DNA of 64,000 bases from RCIO01 sp040880025 (GCA_040880025.1 JBBDJD010000021.1:1-64000); one strand, 5' to 3'. Shown: positions 43,172-52,600, counted from the first letter of the stretch. The notes: generated by a model not told the origin, from the letters alone. A program made the numbers and translations.

Positions 43172-44404
43172 ATGGCCGAAAAACCGCCCCTCAGTCTGCA
43201 CGTGCCCGAACCGGCGGTCCGGCCGGGCGATACGCCCGACTTCTCCAATGTCGAGATCGCCAAGGCCGGATCGGTGGAGCGTCCGCCGGTCGACGCCGAC
43301 CCTGAATCGATCCGAAACCTGGCCTATTCGATCATCCGCGTGCTCAACCGCAGGGGCGAAGCGATCGGTCCATGGGCCGGGTCGCTCACCCCTGACGAGT
43401 TGCTCGAAGGGTTGAGGCACATGATGACGCTGCGCGCCTTCGACGCGCGCATGCAGATGGCGCAGCGCCAGGGCAAGACGTCGTTCTACATGCAGCATAT
43501 GGGCGAGGAGGCGGTGAGCTGCGCCTTCCGCAAGGCGCTGGAGCCAGGCGACATGAACTTCCCGACCTACCGGCAGGCCGGCCTGCTGATCGCCGGCGGC
43601 TACCCGATGGTCGAGATGATGAACCAGATCTATTCCAACGAAGCTGACCCGCTGAAGGGCCGCCAGCTGCCGATCATGTACTCCTCCAAGGAGCACGGCT
43701 TCTTCTCGATTTCCGGCAATCTCGGTACGCAGTTCGTGCAGGCCGTCGGCTGGGCGATGGCTTCGGCGATCAGCAGCGACACCAGGATCGCCGCCGGCTG
43801 GATCGGCGACGGCTCGACCGCCGAAAGCGACTTCCATGCAGCCCTCGTTTTCGCCTCGACCTACCGCGCGCCGGTGGTGCTCAATATCGTCAACAACCAG
43901 TGGGCGATCTCGACCTATCAGGGCATCGCCCGCGGCGGCTCCGGCACCTTTGCGGCACGCGGTCTGGGTTTCGGCATTCCCTCGCTGCGCGTCGACGGAA
44001 ACGACTATCTGGCGGTGCATGCGGTGGCGAAATGGGCGGCGGAGCGCGCGCGACGCAATCTCGGCCCGACCCTGATCGAATATGTCACCTACCGCGTCGG
44101 CGCCCATTCGACCTCGGATGACCCGTCGGCCTACCGCCCCAAGGCGGAATCCGATGCCTGGCCGCTGGGCGATCCCGTCCTGAGGCTGAAGAACCATCTG
44201 GCCGGCGTCGGCGCCTGGAGCGACGAGCGCCACAAGCAGGCCGAAGCGGAAATCCAGGACAGCGTGATATCGGCGCAGAAAGAGGCGGAGAAACACGGCA
44301 CGCTGCATTCGGGCGGCAAGCCTTCGGTGCGCGACATGTTCGAAGGCGTCTATGCCGAGATGCCGCCGCATCTTCGGCGCCAGCGCCAACAGGCGGGGGT
44401 GTAG
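43172..44404 (+). CDS. Branched-chain 2-oxoacid dehydrogenase E1 alpha
   Basis: 410 residues, the BkdA1-like length. Thiamine diphosphate motif GDGSTAESDFH...NNQWAIS (residues about 210-250) is complete; the phosphorylation-loop region VGAHSTSDDPSAYR is characteristic of branched-chain E1 alpha. It decarboxylates the 2-oxoacids of Leu, Ile and Val and forms a heterotetramer with E1 beta, encoded 9 bp downstream. First gene of a complete four-gene operon. Confidence 0.94.
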   Translation: MAEKPPLSLHVPEPAVRPGDTPDFSNVEIAKAGSVERPPVDADPESIRNLAYSIIRVLNRRGEAIGPWAGSLTPDELLEGLRHMMTLRAFDARMQMAQRQGKTSFYMQHMGEEAVSCAFRKALEPGDMNFPTYRQAGLLIAGGYPMVEMMNQIYSNEADPLKGRQLPIMYSSKEHGFFSISGNLGTQFVQAVGWAMASAISSDTRIAAGWIGDGSTAESDFHAALVFASTYRAPVVLNIVNNQWAISTYQGIARGGSGTFAARGLGFGIPSLRVDGNDYLAVHAVAKWAAERARRNLGPTLIEYVTYRVGAHSTSDDPSAYRPKAESDAWPLGDPVLRLKNHLAGVGAWSDERHKQAEAEIQDSVISAQKEAEKHGTLHSGGKPSVRDMFEGVYAEMPPHLRRQRQQAGV

Positions 44405-44413
44405 GAACACGCC

Positions 44414-45427
44414 ATGCCGCGGATGACAATGATCGAGGCGATCCGCGACGCGCTCGACGTGTCGATGGGCAGGGATGAGCAGGTTGTCGTGTTCGGCGAG
44501 GATGTCGGCTATTTCGGCGGCGTATTCCGCTGCACGGCCGGTCTGCAGCAGAAATACGGCAGGACGCGCTGCTTCGACACGCCGATCAGCGAACTCGGTA
44601 TTGTCGGCACCGCGATCGGCATGGCCGCCTATGGGTTGAAGCCCTGCGTCGAGATTCAGTTTGCCGACTATGTATATCCGGCCTACGACCAGATCGTCTC
44701 CGAGGCTGCCCGCATCCGCTACCGTTCCAATGGCGAATTCACCTGCCCGATCGTCGTCCGCATGCCCACCGGCGGCGGCATTTTCGGCGGCCAGACGCAC
44801 AGCCAGAGTCCCGAAGCGCTGTTCACGCATGTGTCGGGCCTGAAAGTGGTTGTTCCCTCCAACCCGAGGGACGCGAAGGGACTGTTGATCTCGGCGATCG
44901 AGGATCCCGACCCGGTCATCTTCCTGGAACCCAAGCGCCTCTATAACGGCCCGTTCGACGGCCACCACGACCGCCCGGTGGCGCCGTGGTCGAAGCATCC
45001 GCTGGGCGAGGCCGGCGAGGGGCACTATGCGGTTCCGCTCGGCAAGGGCGCGATCCGCCGCGAGGGCAGCGAACTGACCGTTCTCGCCTATGGCACCATG
45101 GTCTATGTCGCCGAAGCCGCCGCAGAGGAAACGGGCATCGACGCCGAGATCATCGACTTACGCACCCTGCTGCCGCTCGATCTCGATCTTGTCACGGAAT
45201 CAGTAAGGAAAACAGGCCGTTGCGTGGTGGTGCATGAAGCGACCCTGACATCCGGCTTTGGCGCCGAACTGGCGGCATTGGTGCAAGAGCACTGCTTCTT
45301 CCATCTCGAAGCGCCGGTGGCGCGCGTGGCCGGCTGGGACACGCCATATCCGCATGCGCAGGAGTGGGAGTATTTCCCCGGCCCTGCGCGCGTTGGTGAG
45401 GCGATGCGCGGGACGATGGAGGCATAG
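44414..45427 (+). CDS. Branched-chain 2-oxoacid dehydrogenase E1 beta
   Basis: 337 residues, transketolase-like pyrimidine-binding fold. FGEDVGYFGGVFRCT near the start, ISELGIVGTAIGMA, and GGGIFGGQTHSQSPEALFTH (with the active-site His) are conserved. The C-terminal domain has VVHEATLTSGFGAE. Encoded 4 bp ahead of E2. Confidence 0.95.
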   Translation: MPRMTMIEAIRDALDVSMGRDEQVVVFGEDVGYFGGVFRCTAGLQQKYGRTRCFDTPISELGIVGTAIGMAAYGLKPCVEIQFADYVYPAYDQIVSEAARIRYRSNGEFTCPIVVRMPTGGGIFGGQTHSQSPEALFTHVSGLKVVVPSNPRDAKGLLISAIEDPDPVIFLEPKRLYNGPFDGHHDRPVAPWSKHPLGEAGEGHYAVPLGKGAIRREGSELTVLAYGTMVYVAEAAAEETGIDAEIIDLRTLLPLDLDLVTESVRKTGRCVVVHEATLTSGFGAELAALVQEHCFFHLEAPVARVAGWDTPYPHAQEWEYFPGPARVGEAMRGTMEA

Positions 45428-45431
45428 CACA

Positions 45432-46784
45432 ATGGCTGAGCACACCATCAAGCTGCCCGATGTCGGCGAAGGCGTCGCCGAGGCCGAACTCGTCGAGTGG
45501 CACGTGAAGGTCGGCGATCCGGTGCGCGAGGATGATGTGCTGGCCGCCGTAATGACCGACAAGGCAACGGTCGAGATTCCCTCGCCGGTCGAGGGCGAGA
45601 TTGCGTGGCTTGGCGCGGAGATCGGCGACACCGTCTCCGTCGGCTCGCCCATCGTGCGGATCAGGACGACCGGCGGTGACGACGAGATCGAGGAGGCGCA
45701 AGCCCAGTCGGATCAAACGGAGACCGAGTCCGCCGGTAAACCGCAAACAGCGAATAACGATTTGGGAAGAAAACAGCCAGCTAAGAAACAAAAAGCAAAG
45801 CCGGCTAAAGACGAGCGGAAACCGGTGGGGTCCGAAGATGCGGAAGATGCGGAACCGGAGCACCGGGAACCGTCCACCGTCCGGGCGGCAGTCCGCCGCC
45901 CGCGTGCCGCCGGCGAAAAACCCCTTGCCTCGCCAGCCGTCCGCCTGCGCGCCCGCGACGCAGGTATCGATCTGCGGCGGGTGCCCGGCTCCGGGCCTGC
46001 CGGCCGCATCCGCCATGAGGATCTCGACGCCTATCTTCGCGGCGAAGGGGAGGCGCGGCCGGTTGAAGCGCGTCGGCCCGACACATCGGTCGAGGAGATC
46101 AAGGTCGTCGGCCTGCGCCGCCGCATTGCCGAAAAGATGGCGCTGGCGAAGTCGCGCATTCCGCACATCACCTATGTCGAGGAAATCGACGTAACGGCGC
46201 TGGAGGAGCTGCGCGCCGCGCTCAACGCCGCCGGCAAGTCCGATCGTCCGAAGCTGACTATCCTGCCCTTTCTGATCCAGGCGATGGTCGTGGCGATCGG
46301 GGAGCAGCCCGAACTCAACGCGCATTTCGATGACGATGCCGGGGTCGTGCATCGGTTCGGCGGGGTTCATGTCGGCATCGCCACGCAGACGGATGCGGGT
46401 CTTGTCGTGCCGGTGGTCCGCCATGCCGAGGCGCGCGGCCTGCGGGACAACGCGGCGGAAATTGTCAGGCTGGCCCAGGCCGCCCGCGCCAGCACCGCGT
46501 CGCGCGAGGAACTGAGCGGATCGACCATCACCATCACCTCGCTCGGAGCCATGGGCGGCGTGGTCACCACGCCGGTGATCAACCATCCCGAGGTGGCGAT
46601 TATCGGCGTCAACAAGATCATGGTCCGACCGGTATGGGACGGCTCGGTATTTCAGCCGCGCAGGATGATGAACCTGTCGTCCAGCTTCGACCACCGCGTC
46701 GTCGACGGCTGGGACGCCGCCCGCTTCATCCAGCGCATCAAGGCGCTGCTGGAAGCGCCGGCGATGATGTTCATTGGAGATTGA
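45432..46784 (+). CDS. Branched-chain 2-oxoacid dehydrogenase E2 (dihydrolipoyl transacylase)
   Basis: 450 residues: one lipoyl domain (1-80, lipoylated Lys44 in MTDKATVE), a charged linker (about 85-165), peripheral subunit-binding domain (about 168-205, VRLRARDAGIDLRRV), and the catalytic domain with His421 and Asp425 (FDHRVVDGWDAA). The linker DNA (45690-45850) is clearly richer in A/T and Lys/Gln/Asn codons than the rest. Start follows E1 beta by 4 bp. Confidence 0.94.
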   Translation: MAEHTIKLPDVGEGVAEAELVEWHVKVGDPVREDDVLAAVMTDKATVEIPSPVEGEIAWLGAEIGDTVSVGSPIVRIRTTGGDDEIEEAQAQSDQTETESAGKPQTANNDLGRKQPAKKQKAKPAKDERKPVGSEDAEDAEPEHREPSTVRAAVRRPRAAGEKPLASPAVRLRARDAGIDLRRVPGSGPAGRIRHEDLDAYLRGEGEARPVEARRPDTSVEEIKVVGLRRRIAEKMALAKSRIPHITYVEEIDVTALEELRAALNAAGKSDRPKLTILPFLIQAMVVAIGEQPELNAHFDDDAGVVHRFGGVHVGIATQTDAGLVVPVVRHAEARGLRDNAAEIVRLAQAARASTASREELSGSTITITSLGAMGGVVTTPVINHPEVAIIGVNKIMVRPVWDGSVFQPRRMMNLSSSFDHRVVDGWDAARFIQRIKALLEAPAMMFIGD

Positions 46785-46788
46785 GCGG

Positions 46789-48183
46789 ATGAAGGAGATT
46801 TCCTGCAAGCTGCTCGTCATCGGCGCCGGACCCGGCGGCTACGTCTGCGCCATCCGCGCCGGCCAGCTCGGCATCGATACGGTCATCGTCGAGGCGGCGA
46901 GGCCTGGCGGCACCTGCCTCAATGTCGGCTGCATACCGTCCAAGGCGCTCATCCACGCGGCCGAGGAATTCGAGAAGGCGATGCACTGGGCCGGGCCGAA
47001 ATCGCCGCTCGGAATCTCGGTCTCGAAGCCCGCGATCGACTTCGGCAGAACGATTGGCTGGAAGGACGGGATCGTTGGCCGCCTGACCGCCGGCGTCTCC
47101 GGCCTGCTCAAGAAGGCCGGCGTGAAGTCGGTGGGAGGCTGGGCTCGTTTTCGCGACGGCAAGACCGTTGAGGTCGAGACAGAGACGGGCACACAGGTGA
47201 TCCGCGCCGAGGCTATTGTCATCGCGACCGGTTCGGCCTCGATCGAGCTTCCCGACCTGCCCTTCGGCGACAACGTGATCTCCTCCACCGGTGCGCTGGC
47301 GCTGACTGACGTGCCGAAGGCGCTGGCAGTGGTCGGCGGCGGCTATATCGGGCTGGAACTTGGCACCGCCTACGCCAAGCTGGGTGCGAAAGTCACGGTC
47401 GTCGAGGCGGAGGACCGCGTCCTGCCGCTCTACGATGCCGAACTCGTGCGGCCCGTCGAAAAGCGCCTCGCAGCTCTGGGTGTCGCGGTGATGACCGCCG
47501 CGAGGGCCAAGGGCCTTTCGAAGAAGGGCGACGCGCTCCTGGTGGAAACCGGCTTGGGCGAGAAGAAGATCGTGGCCGAGAAGGTGCTCGTCACGGTCGG
47601 GCGCAAACCGCTGACTGGGGGCTGGGGGCTGGAGGAGATCGACCTCGATATGGCCGGCGGCGCGATCCGCATCGACGATCATTGCCGCGCCTCAATGCGC
47701 GGCGTGTACGCGATCGGCGATGTCACCGGCGAGCCGATGCTAGCGCATCGCGCCATGGCGCAGGGCGAGATGGTGGCCGAGATTGTCGCGGGGAAGAACC
47801 GCGCCTGGGACAAACGCTGCATTCCCGCCATCTGCTTCACCGACCCGGAGATCGTCTCGGCCGGCCTGTCGCCCGACGAAGCGCGCGCCGACGGGCGCGA
47901 GGTCCGGGTCGCCCAGTTCCCGTTCTCGGCCAATGGCCGCGCGATGTCGCGTCTGGCTGAAGATGGCTTCGTGCGCATTGTCGCCCGGGCCGACAATCAT
48001 CTGGTGCTGGGCATTCAGGCCGTCGGTCAGGGCGTGTCGGAATTGTCGGCTGCCTTTGGCCTGGCGATCGAGATGGGCGCGACGCTGGAGGACGTGGCGG
48101 GAACCATCCACGCCCATCCGACTCAGGGTGAGGCCTTCCAGGAAGCGGCGCTGCGCGCCCTTGGCCACGCGCTGCACATCTGA
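46789..48183 (+). CDS. lpdA: Dihydrolipoyl dehydrogenase (E3) of the branched-chain complex
   Basis: 464-residue flavoprotein disulfide reductase. FAD motif GAGPGGYVCAIRA, redox pair Cys43/Cys48 (GGTCLNVGCIPSKAL), NAD motif VVGGGYIGLELG, second FAD contact GVYAIGDVTGEPMLAHRA, and the C-terminal HAHPTQGEA with the catalytic His. Start 4 bp after the E2 stop. It regenerates lipoamide on E2. The annotation lpdA is by role; other E3 genes for pyruvate and oxoglutarate complexes should exist elsewhere. Confidence 0.95.
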   Translation: MKEISCKLLVIGAGPGGYVCAIRAGQLGIDTVIVEAARPGGTCLNVGCIPSKALIHAAEEFEKAMHWAGPKSPLGISVSKPAIDFGRTIGWKDGIVGRLTAGVSGLLKKAGVKSVGGWARFRDGKTVEVETETGTQVIRAEAIVIATGSASIELPDLPFGDNVISSTGALALTDVPKALAVVGGGYIGLELGTAYAKLGAKVTVVEAEDRVLPLYDAELVRPVEKRLAALGVAVMTAARAKGLSKKGDALLVETGLGEKKIVAEKVLVTVGRKPLTGGWGLEEIDLDMAGGAIRIDDHCRASMRGVYAIGDVTGEPMLAHRAMAQGEMVAEIVAGKNRAWDKRCIPAICFTDPEIVSAGLSPDEARADGREVRVAQFPFSANGRAMSRLAEDGFVRIVARADNHLVLGIQAVGQGVSELSAAFGLAIEMGATLEDVAGTIHAHPTQGEAFQEAALRALGHALHI

Positions 48184-48202
48184 CGCGGTCAGTCCGAACG
48201 GC

Positions 48203-49510
48203 TCAGACCAGAACCGGCTTCTTCACCCGTTCCTCGCTGCCGAAAAGCTTGATGTAGCGCTCGATCTCTTTCGGGTCGCCGGTCGCCTTGTTGGGATTGT
48301 CGGACAGCTTGATGGCCGGCCGGCCGTCGGCCTCGCTGACCTTGCAGACCAGCGAGATCGCCTTCAGCCCGTCATTGGGCTGTGGAGAGCATCCTTCGAA
48401 ATCGTTTGTCAAATTGGTGCCCCAGCCGAACGCCATGCGCACTCTGCCTTCGAAGTGCTGGTAGGTTTCGAGGATCGTGTCGACATCGAGCCCGTCGGAA
48501 AAGATGAGCAGCTTGTCGCGCGGGTCGCGGCCATGCGCCTTCCACCAATCGATGATGCGTTCCCCACCCTCGATCGGCGGTGCGCTGTCGGGCCGGAAGC
48601 CGGTCCAGTCCGCCACCCAGTCGGGCGCATCGCGCAGGAAAGCGGCCGTGCCGAACGCGTCGGGCAGGACGATCAGCAGATTGCCGCCATAGAGCGTGTT
48701 CCAGTCCTGCAACACCTTGTAGGGCGCTGCGAGCACCTCCTCGTCGGTGTCGGCGAGCGCGGCCGCCACCATAGGCAGCTCATGCGCGTTGGTGCCCAGC
48801 GCTTCCAGATCCGTATCCATGGCGAGCAGCACGTTGGACGTGCCGGTGAAGGCGTCGCCGATGCCTTCCTTCAGCGCTTCCACACACCAACGCTGCCACA
48901 AGAACGAATGCCGGCGCCTCGTCCCGAAATCGGAGATGCGGATGTCGGGAAAGGCTTTCAGCCGCTCCACCTTGTCCCACATCTTGGCCTTGGCGCGCGC
49001 ATAGGTGACGTCGAGAGCAAACGGGCCGAGCTCGCGGAGCGCCGCGCGCGAACGCAGCTCGTTGATCGTAGCCAGCGCCGGGATCTCCCACATGGTCGTG
49101 TGCGTCCACGGACCGTGGAAATCGAGTTGATATTGCCCGTCGCGCCTGTGCAGCTCGTATTCCGGCAGCTGGAACTCGGCCAGCCACGCCAGGAATTCCG
49201 GCATGAATATCTGCTTCTTTCCGTAGAAGGTGTTACCCGCCAGCCAGATCATTTCCTTCTTGGAGAAGCGCAGCGAGCGCGCATAGTCGAGCTGAGCCCG
49301 CAATTCGCCTTCATCCAGCTCGTCGGCGAGCCGCACCGATTTGGTGCGGTTGATCAGCGAGAAGGTCGCATTGATGTTCGGATAACGGCTCCAGATCATC
49401 TGCAGCATCAGCAATTTGTAGAAGTCCGTGTCGAGCAGACTGCGCACGATCGGGTCGAGCTTCCACGTGTGATCGTAGACCCGGCGTGCAATGTCTGTGG
49501 TCGTCGCCAT
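48203..49510 (-). CDS. pncB: Nicotinate phosphoribosyltransferase
   Basis: 435 residues, NAD salvage (Preiss-Handler) enzyme joining nicotinate with PRPP. Recognised by LLDTDFYKLLMLQ at the N-terminus, ISDFGTRRRHSFLWQ (the His phosphorylation region), GTSNVLLA, and the phosphate-binding IFSDGLDVDTI with GWGTNLTND. GAGGAGAGG lies upstream of ATG 49510. With pncA at 19135 the window encodes nicotinamide to NaMN; this enzyme competes with any nicotinate-degrading pathway for the same substrate. Confidence 0.95.
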   Translation of the reverse strand: MATTTDIARRVYDHTWKLDPIVRSLLDTDFYKLLMLQMIWSRYPNINATFSLINRTKSVRLADELDEGELRAQLDYARSLRFSKKEMIWLAGNTFYGKKQIFMPEFLAWLAEFQLPEYELHRRDGQYQLDFHGPWTHTTMWEIPALATINELRSRAALRELGPFALDVTYARAKAKMWDKVERLKAFPDIRISDFGTRRRHSFLWQRWCVEALKEGIGDAFTGTSNVLLAMDTDLEALGTNAHELPMVAAALADTDEEVLAAPYKVLQDWNTLYGGNLLIVLPDAFGTAAFLRDAPDWVADWTGFRPDSAPPIEGGERIIDWWKAHGRDPRDKLLIFSDGLDVDTILETYQHFEGRVRMAFGWGTNLTNDFEGCSPQPNDGLKAISLVCKVSEADGRPAIKLSDNPNKATGDPKEIERYIKLFGSEERVKKPVLV

Positions 49511-49671
49511 GCGGCCTCTCCTCTGGCGTTTCCGCGCCAGTGCATAAGCCGCCTGCCGTCAAATTGCCAGCAAAGCGGTTTGTGCCAGCGGTGCGATGGT
49601 GGAACGCATTTGCGCCGGCCACGCGCTGGCATATGGTCGGCCTTCCGCCGGCCATCTCAGCGAACGCGTCG

Positions 49672-51102
49672 ATGAAAAGCTCTGCCATATCCCGTTTCAC
49701 CGTACTTGCCGTCCCGTTCCTGCTGGGTGGCACATCCGGGGCCTTTGCCCACGCCGCCGACCGCGGCTTCGTGATGCTGCTTCCCACCGGCTACTATCTG
49801 TTCGGCGGCGCAGCTGCGGTTGCGCTCAGCTTCACCGTTCTGGCCTTCATGCCGCCGGAGCCGTTGGCGCGGCTGCTGCGCGGCAGGTTGCGGCTGATGC
49901 GCCTGCCGTTCGATGGCCGGTTGGCGACCAGCCTGATCAGTTTCGCGATCGTCGTGGCGCTCTGGCTCGCCGGGCTGTTCGGCAGCCGCGACCCGCTGTC
50001 AAATCCGCTGCCGCTGGTCTTCTGGACAGTGTTCTGGGTCGGCTTCACCCTGGCTGTCGGCCTGTGCGGCAATCTCTGGCGCTGGGTGGAGCCCTGGTAC
50101 GGGCCATCGAGGCTGGCATGTCTGGCGGTTAGGCGGTCCGGCGGTCCGCCGCCGCTCGTTCTGCCGGACAGGCTGGGCTATTTCGGCGCGATCCTGTTTC
50201 TGTTCGCGTTCGGCTGGTTCGAACTGATCTTTCCGTCGCCGGACGACCCGGAACTGCTGGCATGGGTGCTGATCGGCTACTGGCTGATCAATTTCGCCGG
50301 CATCCTGGCCTTCGGGCACCAATCCTGGACGGCGCGCGTCGAACTGCTCTCTGTCTTTTTCAGCCTGATCGCACGGCTTGCGCCATTTCAGCGAACGGAA
50401 GGACCGAATGGACAGGACCGGCTGTCCCTGCGTTTTCCGGGCGGCAAGCTGGAAGACGCCGGCCCCCTGCCGCGCGGCGCCATGCTCTTCCTGCTGCTGG
50501 CGTTGGCGACGGTCTCATTCGACGGGCTGATGCGGACCTTCTTCTGGCTCGGCCTCACCGGCGTCAATCCGCTCGAATATCCGGGGCGTTCGGCGGTGAT
50601 GTGGCCGAACACGCTTGGCCTGCTGGCGATGTTCGCGGTGCTCGCCGGCGTATTCCTGTCCGCCGTCCGGCTGGGTGAACGGATCGGTTCCATCCGGCAA
50701 CCGTTTTCCAAGGTTGCCGGTCTGCTGGTCTGGTCGATCGTGCCAATCGCGCTCGCCTATCACTTCGCGCACTATCTCGGTTCTTTGGTTCTCAATGGCC
50801 AGTATGCGCTGGCGGCGATCTCCGACCCTCTGGCCAATGGCTGGAACCTGTTCGGCACCGCCGGCTACCACGTACTTGCTGGCGCAACGGCCGGCTACGA
50901 ATCCGCCTGGATCATCTGGAACCTGCAATCGGCCGCGATCATCGGCGGGCACCTGCTCGCCGTCATCCTGGCGCACGCGCTGGCATACCGGCTGTCGGGC
51001 AGCGCCCGCTCCGCGGCGCTGAGCCAGATTCCGCTCGCGCTCCTGATGATTGGCTACACGGTTTTCGGCCTCTGGCTGCTGTCGTCGCCCACCGGCAGCT
51101 AG
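49672..51102 (+). CDS. Multi-spanning membrane protein of unknown function
   Basis: 476 residues with a cleavable-looking N-terminus (FLLGGTSGAFAHA) and about eleven hydrophobic helices. Short conserved-looking loops include HAADRGFVMLLPTGYY, WRWVEPWYGP and FSFDGLMRTFFWLG. I do not recognise a transporter family; related proteins are usually left hypothetical. ATG 49672 puts the signal-like segment at the N-terminus; ATG 49633 is an alternative. It precedes operator site C and the Liv-type transporter but ends before them. Confidence 0.7.
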   Translation: MKSSAISRFTVLAVPFLLGGTSGAFAHAADRGFVMLLPTGYYLFGGAAAVALSFTVLAFMPPEPLARLLRGRLRLMRLPFDGRLATSLISFAIVVALWLAGLFGSRDPLSNPLPLVFWTVFWVGFTLAVGLCGNLWRWVEPWYGPSRLACLAVRRSGGPPPLVLPDRLGYFGAILFLFAFGWFELIFPSPDDPELLAWVLIGYWLINFAGILAFGHQSWTARVELLSVFFSLIARLAPFQRTEGPNGQDRLSLRFPGGKLEDAGPLPRGAMLFLLLALATVSFDGLMRTFFWLGLTGVNPLEYPGRSAVMWPNTLGLLAMFAVLAGVFLSAVRLGERIGSIRQPFSKVAGLLVWSIVPIALAYHFAHYLGSLVLNGQYALAAISDPLANGWNLFGTAGYHVLAGATAGYESAWIIWNLQSAAIIGGHLLAVILAHALAYRLSGSARSAALSQIPLALLMIGYTVFGLWLLSSPTGS

Positions 51103-51132
51103 GCCTGAATCGGGCTTCCGCAACCTGTTCTA

Positions 51133-51177
51133 TTGCCACGCAGAATGATTGGTGATTTTATTTGCATACAAGTGAAT
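51133..51177 (+). promoter_or_regulatory. Promoter and operator site C of the Liv-type ABC operon
   Basis: TTGCCA (51133-51138), 17-bp spacer, TTTTAT (51156-51161), then ATTTGCATACAAGTGAAT (51160-51177) overlapping the -10 end. The 18-mer matches site A at 16 of 18 positions and is again placed like a repressor site. Confidence 0.55.
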
Positions 51178-51258
51178 TTTTCGGCGCGCCCGAAGCTGCA
51201 ATTCGGCCCCGCGCTGACGTGAGTTTGGTCTCAACTGCCACAAAAAAGGGGAACCGGC

Positions 51259-52566
51259 ATGGCTGACAAACGCACTTCCCTCCTGCTTCCGAAGAAGAAG
51301 GGTCTCACCCGGCGCACGGCGCTGCAAGGCATCGGCGCTGCGGCCGGCCTTATGGCCGCGCCCGGTTTCGTGCGCTATTCGCAGGCGCAGTCTTCCGAGC
51401 CGATCAGGATCGGCTTTCAGGCCCACCGCACCGGCATCGGCGCCGCCTATGGCCGCTGGTACGAGCGGGTGACGACGGCGGCGGCGCAGGCGATCAACGA
51501 TGCCGGCGGCATCAATGGACGTCCGCTCGAGATCGTCACTGAAGATGACGGAACCGACCCCAAGCGCGGCGCAGAGGTGGTCGAGAAATTCGCCAGTCAG
51601 CACAAGACGGACGTGGTGTTCGGCACGCTGTTCAGCCATGTGGTTGTCGGCTCCGCGCCGGCCGCCGGCGAGCTGAAGATACCGTATTACGTGGTGTCTG
51701 AAGGCTACCACGTAGCCTCAGGCAGTCTGAACCGATACGTCTTCCAGCCGGGCATTACCGATGTGAAGGCGCAGGTGCGGGCCGTCGGTCCGTGGATCGC
51801 CAACAATGTCGGCAAGAAGATCACGCTGGTGTTCCCCGACTATGCGTTCGGGCACGACCACCGCGACAAGTTCCCGGAGAAGTTCGAGGCTGCGGGCGGC
51901 CAGGTCGTCGGCATGGTGCCGATCCCGCCGACGGAAACCTCCTTTACCCGCTACTTCCCGCAAATCCCGTCCGAAACCGAGGTGATCTACCACGTCATGG
52001 TGGGGCCCGGCGTGCTCACTTTCGTCAAGGAGCTCGGGGAGTTCTACGGCTCCAGCGGTCCGAAGCTGTTCGGCTTCATCGATTCGCTCGAGGCCGTCGA
52101 CATCAACAGCCCCGGACTGGAGTTCCTGGACGGCACCTATTTCTGGGAGGGCATGCCGCGCTATCTGCAGCCCGACGCTTCCGATGCCGTCAAGGCCTAC
52201 CGCGACGCCGTCGGTATCGACGCCAACGGCGCCAGCGTCAACGATCCGAAGGACATCTCGACCGCCGCGCACATGTTCGGCTGCTGGGAAACGCTTTACA
52301 TCATCAAGCAGGCGATGGAGGCGGCCGACTATCAGGGGCCGGCCGATCGCGCCAAGCTGGTGGAAGCCACCGAGGCAATCACCGACATTCCGGAAGGGCC
52401 GGAGCATCCGCAGGGCGCCAAGATATTCAACCCGAAGATCCACCAGTCCTTCGGCCACCAGAACATCTCGCAGGTCGCCGACGGCAAGCTCAATGTCGTG
52501 CACACCACCTCGATCGAGGACGGCATGTACGAGCCGGAGGCCGACTACACCACCATGCCGCTCTAG
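51259..52566 (+). CDS. ABC transporter substrate-binding protein, Liv/amide type, Tat-like signal
   Basis: 435 residues of the periplasmic binding-fold type I family (branched-chain amino acids, urea, amides, aromatic acids). The N-terminus has a long basic lead and TRRTALQGIGAAAGLMAAP, which looks like a Tat signal. Core segments are INDAGGINGRPLEIV, DVVFGTLFSHVV and LVFPDYAFGHDH. The ligand is unknown; operator site C links it to the heterocycle regulon. A strong hairpin follows before the permease genes. Confidence 0.9.
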   Translation: MADKRTSLLLPKKKGLTRRTALQGIGAAAGLMAAPGFVRYSQAQSSEPIRIGFQAHRTGIGAAYGRWYERVTTAAAQAINDAGGINGRPLEIVTEDDGTDPKRGAEVVEKFASQHKTDVVFGTLFSHVVVGSAPAAGELKIPYYVVSEGYHVASGSLNRYVFQPGITDVKAQVRAVGPWIANNVGKKITLVFPDYAFGHDHRDKFPEKFEAAGGQVVGMVPIPPTETSFTRYFPQIPSETEVIYHVMVGPGVLTFVKELGEFYGSSGPKLFGFIDSLEAVDINSPGLEFLDGTYFWEGMPRYLQPDASDAVKAYRDAVGIDANGASVNDPKDISTAAHMFGCWETLYIIKQAMEAADYQGPADRAKLVEATEAITDIPEGPEHPQGAKIFNPKIHQSFGHQNISQVADGKLNVVHTTSIEDGMYEPEADYTTMPL

Positions 52567-52574
52567 GCAGCGCC

Positions 52575-52600
52575 GGGGCGCGGATTCTGATCCGCGCCCC
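52575..52600 (+). promoter_or_regulatory. Intergenic hairpin between binding-protein and permease genes
   Basis: Perfect 11-bp stem GGGGCGCGGAT / ATCCGCGCCCC with loop TCTG, no T-run, 8 bp after the stop codon. Same placement as the hairpin at 37752. Confidence 0.65.

Noticed and set aside
43124..45025. Open frame of about 630 codons on the minus strand
   Set aside because: It spans two well-identified genes (E1 alpha and E1 beta) in antisense; low-complexity composition and no start context.
47783..49675. Plus-strand open frame of about 630 codons across lpdA and pncB
   Set aside because: It runs out of frame through the E3 gene and antisense through pncB, both recognised with catalytic motifs.
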